Shown: in pieces, positions 28,736 through 38,586 of the stretch
Layout: the number at the start of each line of letters is the position of its first letter
How positions within the stretch are numbered: the first letter of the stretch is position 1
DNA from: Pseudomonas sp. SDI
GTDB lineage: Bacteria > Pseudomonadota > Gammaproteobacteria > Pseudomonadales > Pseudomonadaceae
Direction of reading: 5' to 3'
Assembly (NCBI RefSeq): GCF_003105155.1
Contig: NZ_QETK01000021.1
Location: 38,503 to 102,502 of the forward strand
DNA length: 64,000 nucleotides
The notes under the pieces: model-generated
Told to the model about the DNA's origin: nothing
Databases searched by the model: none
Seen by the model: the letters and a program-made list of their open reading frames with translations, nothing else
Program-made: the position numbers and the translations under genes

Positions 28736-29158
28736 TTACCTCGCAAACTGGAAGTCTTCGCCCAACACGCCATGCAACTGCTGGCGCAGGGTTGAAAGCT
28801 GTGCAGGAGAATATTCGATAGCAGGCTTATTACCCCAGACAGGGGCCGGCCAGGCAACATCGCCACGACGCCGCACGATCACATGCATATGCAGTTGGCT
28901 GACCACGTTGCCCAGGGTCGCCACATTCATCTTGTCGGCCGCGAAGCAGCGCTTAAGTGTCTCGGCCAGCGCAGTCGTCTCGTTCCAGAGTTGCTGCCGG
29001 TCACTGTCATCAAGTTGAAACAATTCGCTGACATCGGCACGCCGCGGCACCAGAATGAACCATGGATAGTTGGCATCCCTGCTCAGTAGCAGGCGGCACA
29101 GTGGAAAGTCCCCCAGCACATAGGTGTCCTGTTCAAGACGTGCATCCAAAGCAAACAC
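28736..29158 (-). CDS. HIT-domain protein
   Basis: 140 residues with a GTG start at 29158, preceded by AGGAGG at 7-nt spacing. The histidine triad region reads LHMHVIVRR (about residues 95-103), a HxHxh form like other Pseudomonas diadenosine-tetraphosphate hydrolase-type HIT proteins. [10 protein letters not shown] is the conserved strand before it. It hydrolyses a nucleotide phosphate or transfers a nucleotidyl group; the substrate is not determinable. It is followed directly by slyX. Confidence 0.92.
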   Translation of the reverse strand: MFALDARLEQDTYVLGDFPLCRLLLSRDANYPWFILVPRRADVSELFQLDDSDRQQLWNETTALAETLKRCFAADKMNVATLGNVVSQLHMHVIVRRRGDVAWPAPVWGNKPAIEYSPAQLSTLRQQLHGVLGEDFQFAR

Positions 29159-29313
29159 AGAGCAACCTCCTCACACTTTCGATTGATACCCGCCATCAGC
29201 GAGCCATGCACGCAGGATACCGCCGAACCGCGCACACCGACACCGTCGACCGCCAGCCTGTGGCGCAATGCCTCGATCCGCTGCTGGTTTTCCAGGCCCG
29301 GCACCCGCTCCAT
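29083..29313 (-). CDS. Doubtful small ORF upstream of the HIT gene
   Basis: A 76-codon frame upstream of, and overlapping by 76 bp, the HIT gene. The first 50 or so codons (MERVPGLENQQRIEALRHRLA) have the GC-rich third positions of real Pseudomonas genes, and the frame is open for a further 11 codons before the ATG. The last part reads through the HIT gene in another frame, with poor composition ([12 protein letters not shown]). No strong ribosome site precedes the ATG. It may be a small protein with a long overlap, a remnant of a gene, or chance. Confidence 0.25.
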   Translation of the reverse strand: MERVPGLENQQRIEALRHRLAVDGVGVRGSAVSCVHGSLMAGINRKCEEVALCLLWMHVLNRTPMCWGTFHCAACY

Positions 29314-29956
29314 GTCACCCGCGGCAAGGCTGGCTAGGCGAAAACGCTACTTTTCGCACCAAAATAGCGCCACGCGCCCCGGATGTGCACAACCGACATC
29401 CGCAAACTACCCAACTGCCCCGGGTAACGGTAACGCTTTGACTTCAAAGTCCAAATTTTGACTTATTCCGCAACGTGCTCTGCGCCCTAACCAAAAGATC
29501 TTACGACCCCGTGTTTTCGGGGGTTTTCCGGCCCTGGCGCGGTCAAATGTGAAAATTTCATGAACCTACACGCGTTTGAGCACGCTTGTTGCATTATCCC
29601 CAGCCAACGTCGGCACCGGGCCTGCAGTACCGCTGAAGTGCGACAAATAACAACAGCGGCATGGGTAACCAGGGAGTTTTGGCATCAAGGACTTAGCGTA
29701 TTTTTTCCTATCCTTATGCCACTTTAAACAGCGCTGGAGTTGTACGGCCCGCCACACTCGGGGCGTGATTTGCGACAGGGACATAACTGTTTGCGACGTG
29801 ACCGTAAAGTTGTCGAAAGGTTCATTTCGCAAGTATCGCCAACAAGAGCAAGCGTGATATACATTCCCGCCGACTCAAACAAGAAAGAGCCACCCCGATA
29901 AAAAAACCAACGGGGCATGGTAGTAATCTTCCTAAAAACCAAAGGAGCAAATCACG
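29314..29956 (+). promoter_or_regulatory. Long non-coding leader/regulatory region upstream of the porin gene
   Basis: About 640 bp with no convincing gene and lower GC than neighbours. It holds a TTTGACTTCAAAGTCCAAA near-palindrome (about 29438-29456). A terminator-like hairpin ACCCCG...CGGGG plus TTTT lies at about 29506-29527. A-rich segments (CAAACAAGAAAGAG, about 29876-29890, and CCTAAAAACCAAAGGAG, about 29931-29947) lie just before the porin ATG. The latter could be Hfq/Crc contact sites. I could not fix a -35/-10 pair. Confidence 0.4.
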
Positions 29957-31264
29957 ATGCGCGTGATGAAGTGGAGCATAATCGCCCTGGCCGTAGCGGC
30001 AGGCACCTCGCAAATGGCAATCGCGTCTTCCCAGGATGAATCCAAAGGATTCATCGAAGATAGCAGCCTCGTCATCAAAAACCGCCTGCTGTACATGAAT
30101 CGCGACTACCACAACGGTTCCTCGGTCGCCAACAAAAAGGCCGGCCTGCGCAACTCCTACTTCGAAGAACTGGGCCTCGGTACTCGCGTACTGTACGAGT
30201 CGGGCTTCACCCAGGGTACTGTCGGCTTCGGTGTCGATGCCCACACCCTTAGCAGCACCAAGCTGGACACCGGCCGTGGCCGCACCCGCGGTGCCGACCA
30301 ATTCGCCACCAATAGCGAAGGTCGTGCCGAGGACACCCAGTCCGAAGCCGGCGGTGCCGTCAAACTGCGCCTGTCCAGCACCGTGCTGAAATACGGCAAC
30401 ATGGTCACCGAAAGCCCTGTCTTCGCCACTGACGACAGCCGCATCCTGCCGGAAATCGCTACCGGTACCATGATCACCAGCAACGAGATCAAGGACCTGA
30501 CCCTGAACGTTGGTCGCTTCACCGCGATGAGCAGCCAGGTGCAGACCGGTCACGACAGCCTGACCCAGAGCGGTGCAACCCTGAAGTCGGCCAACATTTT
30601 CGGCGCCGCCTACAAGTTCACCGACAATCTGAGCGCTGCGTTCCACGCCTCGGACGTCGAAGATTTCTGGAAGAAACAATACGTCAACGTAAACTGGGCA
30701 CTGCCACTGTCGGACGGCCAAGGCCTGACCTTCGACTTCAACGCCTACCGCAGCAAGGATGACGGCCAGAAACTGGCTGGCAACCTGGACAACAAGGTCT
30801 GGAGCCTGTTCAGCGGCTACACCATCGGCGCTCACACCTTCAGCCTGGGCTACCAGCAGTCCTCCGGCCCTACCGGTTACAACTACGGCATCGACGGCAA
30901 CGGCACCGTGTTCCTGGGTAACTCCGTACAGATATCCGACTTCGTTGGCCCGAACGAGCGTTCGTACCAGGCTCGCTATGACCTGAACATGGCCGAATAC
31001 GGCGTTCCAGGCCTGAGCTTCATGACCCGCTACATCACTGGTAAGGACATCCAGCTCGAAAATGACGACGGCAGCAACGCCCAAGGCAAAGAGCACGAGT
31101 GGAACCTGGAGGTCAAATACGTGATCCAGGAAGGCCCGGCCAAGGACCTCTCCAGCCGCCTGCGTTTCTCGCAGAACCGTGCAAACGGTGTCGAGAACGC
31201 TGCCAACTACGAAGACATGACCGACATCCGCCTGATCTTCGACTACCCGATCAGCATCCTGTAA
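29957..31264 (+). CDS. OprD-family outer membrane porin
   Basis: 435 residues. The start at 29957 is chosen because AAGGAG lies nine bases upstream; a second ATG three codons later is too far. A signal peptide (KWSIIALAVAAGTSQMAIA) is followed by the OprD start GFIEDSSLVIKNRLLYMNRDY. An alternating beta-strand pattern continues to the end, finishing IRLIFDYPI. OprD porins form 18-stranded channels for small carboxylated compounds such as basic amino acids or aromatic acids; specificity cannot be read. The gene has its own terminator and a long upstream region. Confidence 0.93.
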   Translation: MRVMKWSIIALAVAAGTSQMAIASSQDESKGFIEDSSLVIKNRLLYMNRDYHNGSSVANKKAGLRNSYFEELGLGTRVLYESGFTQGTVGFGVDAHTLSSTKLDTGRGRTRGADQFATNSEGRAEDTQSEAGGAVKLRLSSTVLKYGNMVTESPVFATDDSRILPEIATGTMITSNEIKDLTLNVGRFTAMSSQVQTGHDSLTQSGATLKSANIFGAAYKFTDNLSAAFHASDVEDFWKKQYVNVNWALPLSDGQGLTFDFNAYRSKDDGQKLAGNLDNKVWSLFSGYTIGAHTFSLGYQQSSGPTGYNYGIDGNGTVFLGNSVQISDFVGPNERSYQARYDLNMAEYGVPGLSFMTRYITGKDIQLENDDGSNAQGKEHEWNLEVKYVIQEGPAKDLSSRLRFSQNRANGVENAANYEDMTDIRLIFDYPISIL

Positions 31265-31290
31265 GCCCCGCGCTCACAGATGCGACTCCG

Positions 31291-31317
31291 AAAAAGCCCG
31301 GCACTGCCGGGCTTTTT
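31291..31317 (+). terminator. Terminator of the porin gene
   Basis: AAAAAGCCCGGC at 31291-31302 is perfectly complementary to 31306-31317, with a 3-nt loop and T5 at the end. It is 27 bp after the stop. Confidence 0.95.
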
Positions 31318-31429
31318 CCTTTCCGGTGATCCACTTACCGCAGTTTCAGGCTCTGCCATCCTATACGTCGCCGAATCGCCCCCGTACAATGCGGGGTCAT
31401 TTCAGTTAAGCAACCGACAACGGCCTACC

Positions 31430-33145
31430 ATGCGCACCAGTCAATATTTGCTCGCCACACAAAAAGAAACTCCGTCCGACGCGGTCGTTATCAGCCACCA
31501 GCTGATGCTGCGTGCCGGCATGATCCGCAAGCTCGCCTCCGGCCTCTACACCTGGTTGCCGATGGGTCTGCGAGTGATGCGCAAGGTCGAAGCCGTGGTT
31601 CGCGAGGAAATGAACGCTGCCGGCGCCCTGGAAGTGCTGATGCCAGCCATCCAGCCGGCCGAACTGTGGCAGGAATCCGGCCGCTGGGAACAATACGGCC
31701 CTGAGCTGCTGCGCCTGCGCGACCGCCACAACCGTGAGTTCTGCGTGGGCCCGACCCACGAGGAAGTCATCACCGACCTGGCCCGCAACGAGCTGAACAG
31801 CTATAAGCAGTTGCCACTGAACATGTACCAGATCCAAACCAAATTCCGTGACGAGATCCGCCCGCGCTTCGGCCTGATGCGCGGTCGCGAGTTCATCATG
31901 AAGGACGCCTACTCCTTCCACGCCGACCAGGCATCGCTGCAGGTCACCTACGACCGCATGCACCAGGCCTATTGCAACATTTTCACCCGCCTGGGCCTGA
32001 ACTTCCGTCCAGTGCAGGCCGACACCGGCTCGATCGGTGGCAGTTGGTCCCATGAATTCCATGTACTGGCAGAGTCCGGTGAAGACGACGTGATCTTCAG
32101 CGACAGCTCCGACTACGCCGCCAACATCGAGAAGGCCGAAGCCATCCCGCGCGAAACCGTGCGCCCAGCGCCTACCGAAGCGCTGCGCCTGGTCGATACG
32201 CCGGACGCCAAAACCATCGCCGAACTGGTCGAGGGTTACGGCGTGCCGATCGAACGCACTGTCAAGACCCTGATCGTCCACGCCGCCGAAGAAGGCAAGC
32301 TGATTGCCCTGGTGGTCCGTGGCGACCACGAGCTGAACGAGATCAAGGCCGCCAACCTGCCACAGGTTGCCAGCCCATTGGTCATGGCCAGCGATGCCGA
32401 GCTGCGTGCCGCTATCGGCGCCGGTGCAGGCTCCCTGGGCCCACTGAACCTGCCGCTGCCGTGCATCATCGACCGCTCGGTCGCCCTGATGAGCGACTTC
32501 GGCGTCGGCGCCAACATCGACGACAAGCACTACTTCGGCGTGAACTGGGAACGCGACCTACCCCTACCGGAAGTGGCCGACCTGCGTAACGTCGTTGCCG
32601 GCGACCCAAGCCCGGACGGCAAAGGCACGCTGCTGATCAAGCGCGGCATCGAAGTCGGCCACATCTTCCAGCTCGGCACCAAGTACAGCGAAGCGCTGAA
32701 GTGCCAGGTGCTGGGCGAGAACGGCAAGCCGGTCACCCTGGCCATGGGCTGCTACGGCATCGGCGTCTCGCGCGTGGTGGCTGCCGCCATCGAGCAGAAC
32801 AACGACGAAAAGGGCATTATCTGGAGCGACACCCTGGCGCCCTTCCAGATCGCCCTGGTACCGCTGCGCTATGAAACCGAAGAAGTCCGCGCGGCCACCG
32901 ACAAGCTGTATGCCGAGCTGACCGCTGCCGGTTTTGAAGTCCTGCTGGACGACCGCGACAAGAAGACCAGCCCGGGCATCAAGTTCGCCGACATGGAACT
33001 GATCGGTATTCCACACCGCATCGTCGTCAGCGACCGCGGCCTGGCCGAAGGCAAGCTGGAATACAAGCATCGCACCGAAAGCGAGGCCCAGGCCTTGCCG
33101 CTGGACGAGGTTCTGTCGTTCCTGCAAGCCCGTATTCGTCGCTGA
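31430..33145 (+). CDS. proS: Proline-tRNA ligase
   Basis: 571 residues from [15 protein letters not shown] (ATG 31430; the frame is open from 31280). Class II motifs are present: [18 protein letters not shown], the motif-2 region [22 protein letters not shown], and the motif-3 GCYGIGVSR. The insertion of about 180 residues (about 225-400) between motifs 2 and 3 is the bacterial INS domain that edits Ala-tRNA(Pro). It is monocistronic or co-transcribed with the following lipoprotein gene at 20 bp. Confidence 0.97.
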   Translation: MRTSQYLLATQKETPSDAVVISHQLMLRAGMIRKLASGLYTWLPMGLRVMRKVEAVVREEMNAAGALEVLMPAIQPAELWQESGRWEQYGPELLRLRDRHNREFCVGPTHEEVITDLARNELNSYKQLPLNMYQIQTKFRDEIRPRFGLMRGREFIMKDAYSFHADQASLQVTYDRMHQAYCNIFTRLGLNFRPVQADTGSIGGSWSHEFHVLAESGEDDVIFSDSSDYAANIEKAEAIPRETVRPAPTEALRLVDTPDAKTIAELVEGYGVPIERTVKTLIVHAAEEGKLIALVVRGDHELNEIKAANLPQVASPLVMASDAELRAAIGAGAGSLGPLNLPLPCIIDRSVALMSDFGVGANIDDKHYFGVNWERDLPLPEVADLRNVVAGDPSPDGKGTLLIKRGIEVGHIFQLGTKYSEALKCQVLGENGKPVTLAMGCYGIGVSRVVAAAIEQNNDEKGIIWSDTLAPFQIALVPLRYETEEVRAATDKLYAELTAAGFEVLLDDRDKKTSPGIKFADMELIGIPHRIVVSDRGLAEGKLEYKHRTESEAQALPLDEVLSFLQARIRR

Positions 33146-33165
33146 TAGCCAATACAAGAGTAATC

Positions 33166-34119
33166 ATGTTCAAGCGAAGTACCTTTACCTTCGGGGGCGC
33201 CGCCTTGTGCGGCGCCTTGTTCCTCAGCGGCTGCGCCAACCAGATGTCGCAGCGCAGCGAGCACGAGGAACGTATCGAGCGCAAGCTGCTCGAACACAGC
33301 CTGCAGATCGATGTCGGAGACCCCAAGGTACTCGAACTGCCGCAACGACGTGTGCGCATTCATGAACAGAAAAACTTCGAAGTCACCGAGTTCGAAGTAA
33401 CGCGCCGTTATGATCGCTACACGCCGTACCAGCCATGGCGGGAAATCTACGAGATTCCGCTGGGCGCAGTGGCGGTGGTGGCCGGGATCGGCGCCAACGT
33501 GGTGAACGTATTTGCCCTGGGCAACCTGCCCGACAGCGTTACCCATGACTGGCTGAGCTATGGCTTTGCCGGGCTCAACCCGTTCATGAACACGCAGTCC
33601 AACGGCCGCGCGCAGCAGAACCTGGCGGCCATCGACGAGGTCCAGAAGGACAAGCGCAAGGAATACACCAGCCTGCCGTGGAACGAACGCCCAGTAGAGG
33701 TCAAGGCCGGCAAGACCATCCATGAGCTGAGCACCGACCGCAATGGCGTGTTGCGCCTGAACCTGCTGGACAGCCCGTTCAGCGAACAGAACCTGACCCA
33801 CGTCGGCACCCTGCACCTGTCGGTGGTCGATGAGGACAACAATGTTCGCTCCGACGCCAGCCTGCTGATCAGCCCGTCGCTGCGCGGCAAGCTGCTTGAG
33901 GCGCACGAACTGATTTACGAAGACCTGGAAGACGACGAGGTGAGCCAATGGGTGCACCGCGTCAAACGCCTGTCGGAGCTGGGCCTTGAAGAAGAGGCGA
34001 GCGAGCTTGAACAGAGCTTGATCGAGCTGACCCGCAACGACCCGGAGCTGCAACAGGAGTTTCTCCAGGCACTGACCAAGGATGGTGGCCGCCTGGTCGC
34101 CGACCCTGGCACTCATTGA
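33166..34119 (+). CDS. Hypothetical lipoprotein
   Basis: 317 residues. The signal ends in the lipobox LSGC (Cys near residue 23). The mature part has a short hydrophobic segment (GAVAVVAGIGANVVNVFAL, about 100-118) and a beta-rich middle. The Glu/Leu-rich helical C-terminus reads ELGLEEEASELEQSLIELTR. I recognise no domain with known function. It follows proS by 20 bp, as in other Pseudomonas genomes from memory, and ends in a GC hairpin shared with dinB. Confidence 0.75.
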   Translation: MFKRSTFTFGGAALCGALFLSGCANQMSQRSEHEERIERKLLEHSLQIDVGDPKVLELPQRRVRIHEQKNFEVTEFEVTRRYDRYTPYQPWREIYEIPLGAVAVVAGIGANVVNVFALGNLPDSVTHDWLSYGFAGLNPFMNTQSNGRAQQNLAAIDEVQKDKRKEYTSLPWNERPVEVKAGKTIHELSTDRNGVLRLNLLDSPFSEQNLTHVGTLHLSVVDEDNNVRSDASLLISPSLRGKLLEAHELIYEDLEDDEVSQWVHRVKRLSELGLEEEASELEQSLIELTRNDPELQQEFLQALTKDGGRLVADPGTH

Positions 34120-34134
34120 TATCGCTGCACCCTT

Positions 34135-34157
34135 CACAGGCCCCGTCGGGGCCTGTG
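34135..34157. terminator. Hairpin between convergent lipoprotein and dinB genes
   Basis: A 10-bp perfect stem (34135-34144 with 34148-34157) with a 3-nt loop. It lies between two convergent stops. No T-run is present, so a weak terminator for either strand. Confidence 0.6.
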
Positions 34158-34160
34158 TCG

Positions 34161-35225
34161 CTATGGCGAACCGAACAACTCCAGTTGCTCGTGCGCGCCG
34201 CGTAAATCCTGCAAACGCACGCCAATTCCCAGCAACCTGACCGGCTTGCCACCTCGCGCGAACGCCTGGCTCAACAGCAACTGGTAGCTACCAAGGTCGC
34301 GTCCTGCCCCGCTCTGCTCCAGGGTGGTCTGGCTGAAATCATGAAATTTGACCTTCACGAATGGCTTGCCTGGGCGGTAGCCGCTGTCGAGGCGGCTCAT
34401 GCGTAGCGCTAGGGTTTCCATCAATTCCGGTAATTTTTCCAGGCAACTGGCAAGATCCGGCAGGTCGTTGTCGTAGGTATTTTCGACACTTACCGATTGC
34501 CGACGGCTATCGGTATGCACCACGCGTTCGTCGATCCCCCGCGCCAGCCCCCACAGGCGCTCGCCGAACGAACCGAATTCACGTACCAGCGCCAGCCGCT
34601 CCCACTCGCGCAGGTGCTGGCAGGTGTCGATCCCCAGCCGATGCAGCTTGTCGGCAGTCACCTTGCCTACGCCATGCAGCTTGCTGACCGGCAACACCGC
34701 AACAAAGTCTTCGACCTCGGCCGGAGTAATCACGAACAAACCATTGGGTTTGCGCCAGTCGCTGGCGATCTTGGCCAGGAACTTGTTCGGCGCCACCCCG
34801 GCGGACACAGTGATGTGCAGCTTGTTTGAGACCTTGCGGCGGATCTCCTCGGCAATACGTGTGGCACTGCCGGCACAGCGCGGGCTATCGGAAACGTCCA
34901 GGTAGGCCTCGTCCAGCGACAGCGGCTCGATCAGCTCGGTGTACTCACGAAATATGTTGTGGATCTCCCGCGAGGCTTCTTTATAGGCATCCATGCGCGG
35001 CTTGACGATCAACAGGTCGGGGCACAGCTTCAGGGCATGGCGCGATGACATCGCCGAGCGTACCCCAAAGGCCCGCGCCTCGTAATTACAGGTGGCAATC
35101 ACTCCGCGACGCTCGGCCGAGCCGCCAACCGCCAGTGGTCGAGCGGCCAGGCGTGGGTCGTCGCGCATCTCGATAGCTGCGTAGAAACAGTCGCAGTCGA
35201 TGTGAATGATCTTGCGTTGGGACAT
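34161..35225 (-). CDS. dinB: DNA polymerase IV
   Basis: 354 residues from MSQRKIIHIDCDCFYAA (ATG 35225; upstream ATGs are open but lie in the SOS box region). The catalytic acidic residues are in IDCDCFY and SLDEAYLDVS; the tandem HhH with GVGKVTADKLHRLG is at about 175-195. The C-terminal little-finger domain is intact and the tail ELFGSP lacks a canonical clamp motif at the very end, but QLELF near it is a good beta-clamp binding site. It makes error-prone translesion synthesis. A LexA box lies 16 bp upstream. Confidence 0.96.
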   Translation of the reverse strand: MSQRKIIHIDCDCFYAAIEMRDDPRLAARPLAVGGSAERRGVIATCNYEARAFGVRSAMSSRHALKLCPDLLIVKPRMDAYKEASREIHNIFREYTELIEPLSLDEAYLDVSDSPRCAGSATRIAEEIRRKVSNKLHITVSAGVAPNKFLAKIASDWRKPNGLFVITPAEVEDFVAVLPVSKLHGVGKVTADKLHRLGIDTCQHLREWERLALVREFGSFGERLWGLARGIDERVVHTDSRRQSVSVENTYDNDLPDLASCLEKLPELMETLALRMSRLDSGYRPGKPFVKVKFHDFSQTTLEQSGAGRDLGSYQLLLSQAFARGGKPVRLLGIGVRLQDLRGAHEQLELFGSP

Positions 35226-35240
35226 GAGTGGCGGCATGCA

Positions 35241-35256
35241 CTGTAAATTCATACAG
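35241..35256 (-). promoter_or_regulatory. LexA (SOS) box of dinB
   Basis: CTGTAAATTCATACAG fits the CTGT-N8-ACAG form of LexA sites, with AT-rich middle. It ends 16 bp before the dinB ATG, overlapping the expected promoter. The position and gene make SOS control very likely. Confidence 0.9.
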
Positions 35257-35407
35257 ATAGTAACCCACTCGCCCTACACACGGCATCACACCCTTCATTC
35301 GCCAGCCATCCCGCTGAAAGCAGCCCTGCAAACCACGCCCTGCCTGCTCCGCAGCCAATCCACCGGCGCTAAGCAATTGAACAAAAAGGATTTCTTCAAA
35401 ATTAAAG

Positions 35408-35435
35408 TTGACACAGTCAGTTATATCTGTAGAAT
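35408..35435 (+). promoter_or_regulatory. Sigma-70 promoter of first tRNA-fMet
   Basis: TTGACA at 35408-35413, a 16-bp spacer and TAGAAT at 35430-35435. It lies 13 bp before the tRNA start. Confidence 0.85.
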
Positions 35436-35448
35436 TCGATATCACAGG

Positions 35449-35525
<77 letters not shown>

Positions 35526-35533
35526 GATTCAGG

Positions 35534-35564
35534 AAAGGCCACTCTTACGAGTGGCCTTTTTCTT
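35534..35564 (+). terminator. Terminator of tRNA-fMet copy 1
   Basis: AAAGGCCACTC pairs with GAGTGGCCTTT around TTAC, followed by T-rich sequence, nine bases after the tRNA. Confidence 0.92.
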
Positions 35565-35616
35565 TGTCCGGCATTTAAGCTCCGGCAATTATTTCTTGAA
35601 AATCAATAATTAAGGA

Positions 35617-35644
35617 TTGACAGCATCGCACAACGCTGTAGAAT
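35617..35644 (+). promoter_or_regulatory. Sigma-70 promoter of second tRNA-fMet
   Basis: TTGACA at 35617-35622, a 16-bp spacer and TAGAAT at 35639-35644. A GC-rich discriminator (CCGCCCC) follows, as in stringently controlled stable-RNA promoters. Confidence 0.88.
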
Positions 35645-35656
35645 CCGCCCCACAGA

Positions 35657-35733
<77 letters not shown>

Positions 35734-35741
35734 AACAACAG

Positions 35742-35774
35742 AAAAGGCCACTTTGAAAAAAGTGGCCTTTTTTG
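35742..35774 (+). terminator. Terminator of tRNA-fMet copy 2
   Basis: AAAAGGCCACTTT pairs with AAAGTGGCCTTTT around GAAA, with a T6 tail. Confidence 0.92.
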
Positions 35775-35943
35775 CGTCTGCAGCAAAACCACCCTCGCCG
35801 CCCGGCAACGTGAAACAACTTTAACTATCCTGACGACACGGATACGTCTGATCGCGCGTAATATTCAGACATTATTTTTCCACAGGGATTGGTAACTTGG
35901 CCGGATATTCCCATCCTGTCGCGCACAATCCACGAGGTGATTG

Positions 35944-38586
35944 ATGCGCTCACACATGCCTGAAACCGAAGCCCCTGTCACGGCTGCGCAACCTATCGCT
36001 GCCCACCGCCTGCGCTGGCTGGAACTGCTCAGCAAGTATCGCCAGCCAATTGGCCTGGCAGTGACCTTGCTGCTGTTCGGCATCGCCTTGATTGCCTGCC
36101 GCCACCTGCTCAGCGAACTGGACATCTACGCCCTGCACGACTCGATGCTGAGCGTGCCAAAGCCGGCGCTGGCCGGGGCATTCCTGGCGACGGTGGCCGG
36201 TTTTGTGATTCTGCTCGGCTATGAATGGTCGGCCAGTCGCTACGCCGGGGTCAGCCTGCCCGCATCGACCCTGGCGATGGGCGGCTTCTGTGCCTTTGCC
36301 ATAGGCAATGCCATCGGCCTGTCGCTGCTGTCCGGCGGCTCGGTGCGTTATCGCCTGTATGCCCGGCATGGCATCGGTGCCGGTGAAGTGGCGCGGATGA
36401 CCCTGTTCGCCAGCCTGTCGTTGGGCTGCGCATTGCCACCACTGGCCGCGCTGGCCACCCTGAGCAACCTGCCCGCAGCATCGGCAGCGTTGCGCCTGCC
36501 CAGCGCAGTGCTGGCGACCAGCGCCCTGGCTGTGCTCGGCCTGAGCCTGGCGCTGGCCTATGGCCTTTACCGTCGGCGCCTGCCGGAGCAGCCGCTGGCC
36601 GATAACCTGCTGGTGCAGATCGGCCGACGCACCCTGCGCCTGCCGGGCGCGCGCCTGAGCCTGCTGCAACTGCTGATCACCGCCTTAGACGTGGCCGCCG
36701 CTGCCACCGTGCTGTATCTGCTGCTGCCGGAGGCGCCGCCGTTTGGCGCGTTCCTGCTGGTTTACCTGCTGGCGCTGGCCGCAGGCGTGCTCAGCCATGT
36801 GCCGGGCGGCATCGGCGTGTTCGAAGCGATCCTGCTGGCGGCCTTCGCCAATCAGCTCGGCGCCGCACCACTGGCCGCCGCGCTGCTGCTCTATCGCCTC
36901 ATCTATGTCGTGCTGCCGATGCTGGTGGCCTGTGTGCTGCTGCTGGCCAGCGAGGCGCGGCGCTTCCTGTTCGCCCAGCAGGCGATCAAGATTGCCTCGG
37001 GCCTGGCGGCGCCGGTGCTGGCCGTGCTGGTATTCCTCTCCGGCGTGGTCCTGCTGTTCTCCGGCGCCACCCCGGAGATCGACGAACGCCTGCAACACCT
37101 GGGCTTTCTGGTCCCGCACCGACTGATCGATGCCTCGCATTTCGGCGCCAGCCTGATCGGCGTGCTCTGCCTGTTGCTGGCCCAGGGCCTGCGGCGGCGC
37201 CTGTCAGCCGCCTGGATGCTGACCACCACCCTGCTGCTGGTCGGTGCCCTGCTCTCGCTGCTCAAAGGGTTCGACTGGGAAGAAGCCAGCCTGCTGATCT
37301 TCACCGCCTGCCTGCTGGCACTGTTCCGGCGCTCGTTCTATCGCCCGAGCCGCCTGTTTGAACTGCCGTTCTCGCCGATCTACCTGGTGGCCAGCGCCTG
37401 TGTGGTGGGCGCTTCAGTATGGCTGCTGCTGTTTGCCTATCAGGACGTGCCGTACAGCCACAAACTCTGGTGGCAGTTCACCCTCGACGCCGACGCCCCA
37501 CGCGGCCTGCGTTCGGCCCTGGGGAGCGCCGTGCTGCTGGTGATCGTCGCGCTGACCTGGCTACTGCGCACCGCGCGGCCGACCATTCATCTGCCGACAG
37601 CCGAAGAACTGCAACGTGCCAAGCGTATCCTGCAAAGCTCCGACCAGCCCGACGGCGGCCTGGCACTGACCGGCGACAAGGCCCTGCTGTTCCACCCGGA
37701 CGACGACGCCTTCCTGATGTATGCCCGGCGCGGGCGCAGCCTGGTGGCACTCTACGATCCAATCGGCCCGGCCCAGCAGCGCGCCGAGATGATCTGGCAA
37801 TTCCGCGACCTCTGCGACATTCACCACGCGCGCCCGGTGTTCTATCAGGTGCGCGCGGAGAACCTGCCGTTCTATATGGACATCGGCCTGACCGCGATCA
37901 AGCTCGGCGAGGAGGCTCGGGTCGATCTGCTGCGCTTTGACCTGGAAGCCAAAGGCAAGGAAATGAAAGACCTGCGCTACACCTGGAACCGCGGCACCCG
38001 CGACGGTCTGAGCCTGGAGATTCACGAACCGGGACAGGCGCCGCTGGACGAACTGAAAGTGATTTCCGATGCCTGGCTCACCGGCAAGAACGTGCGCGAG
38101 AAAGGCTTCTCGCTGGGCCGATTCAGCCCGGAATACCTGCAGCATTTCCGCATCGCCCTGATCCGTTTCCAGGGCCAGCCGGTGGCATTTGCCAACCTGC
38201 TGGAAACGCACAGCCACGAGCTGGCCAGCCTGGACCTGATGCGCGCCCACCCGGACGCGCCGAAGCTGACCATGGAGTTCATGATGGTCGGCCTGATTCA
38301 ATACTATAAGCAGCACGGTTATGCCCGCTTCAGCCTTGGCATGGTGCCCTTGTCGGGCCTGCAACCGCGGCGCGGCGCACCCTTGACCCAGCGCCTGGGC
38401 TCAATGGTGTTCCAGCGTGGCGAACAGCTCTACAACTTCCAGGGCCTGCGCCGCTTCAAAGACAAGTTCCAACCCGACTGGGAACCCCGCTACATGGCCG
38501 TGCCTGCCGGACTCGATCCGCTGGTTGCATTGGCCGACACTGCCGCCCTGATCGCGGGCGGCCTGACTGGATTGGTGAAACGCTGA
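35944..38586 (+). CDS. mprF: Aminoacyl-phosphatidylglycerol synthase/flippase MprF
   Basis: 880 residues from the ATG at 35944, with GAGGTG upstream; a TTG just before it is less likely. The N-terminal half (about residues 20-540) has about 14 hydrophobic helices and includes GVLSHVPGGIGVFE of the UPF0104 flippase family. The C-terminal half (about 560-870) is a DUF2156 GNAT-like transferase with HPDDDAFLMYARRG, WRFRDLCDIH-type and FSLGMVPLSG segments. It adds an amino acid from aminoacyl-tRNA to phosphatidylglycerol and flips the product, lowering surface charge against cationic peptides. In P. aeruginosa the amino acid is alanine, from memory. Its stop overlaps the next ATG. Confidence 0.95.
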   Translation: MRSHMPETEAPVTAAQPIAAHRLRWLELLSKYRQPIGLAVTLLLFGIALIACRHLLSELDIYALHDSMLSVPKPALAGAFLATVAGFVILLGYEWSASRYAGVSLPASTLAMGGFCAFAIGNAIGLSLLSGGSVRYRLYARHGIGAGEVARMTLFASLSLGCALPPLAALATLSNLPAASAALRLPSAVLATSALAVLGLSLALAYGLYRRRLPEQPLADNLLVQIGRRTLRLPGARLSLLQLLITALDVAAAATVLYLLLPEAPPFGAFLLVYLLALAAGVLSHVPGGIGVFEAILLAAFANQLGAAPLAAALLLYRLIYVVLPMLVACVLLLASEARRFLFAQQAIKIASGLAAPVLAVLVFLSGVVLLFSGATPEIDERLQHLGFLVPHRLIDASHFGASLIGVLCLLLAQGLRRRLSAAWMLTTTLLLVGALLSLLKGFDWEEASLLIFTACLLALFRRSFYRPSRLFELPFSPIYLVASACVVGASVWLLLFAYQDVPYSHKLWWQFTLDADAPRGLRSALGSAVLLVIVALTWLLRTARPTIHLPTAEELQRAKRILQSSDQPDGGLALTGDKALLFHPDDDAFLMYARRGRSLVALYDPIGPAQQRAEMIWQFRDLCDIHHARPVFYQVRAENLPFYMDIGLTAIKLGEEARVDLLRFDLEAKGKEMKDLRYTWNRGTRDGLSLEIHEPGQAPLDELKVISDAWLTGKNVREKGFSLGRFSPEYLQHFRIALIRFQGQPVAFANLLETHSHELASLDLMRAHPDAPKLTMEFMMVGLIQYYKQHGYARFSLGMVPLSGLQPRRGAPLTQRLGSMVFQRGEQLYNFQGLRRFKDKFQPDWEPRYMAVPAGLDPLVALADTAALIAGGLTGLVKR

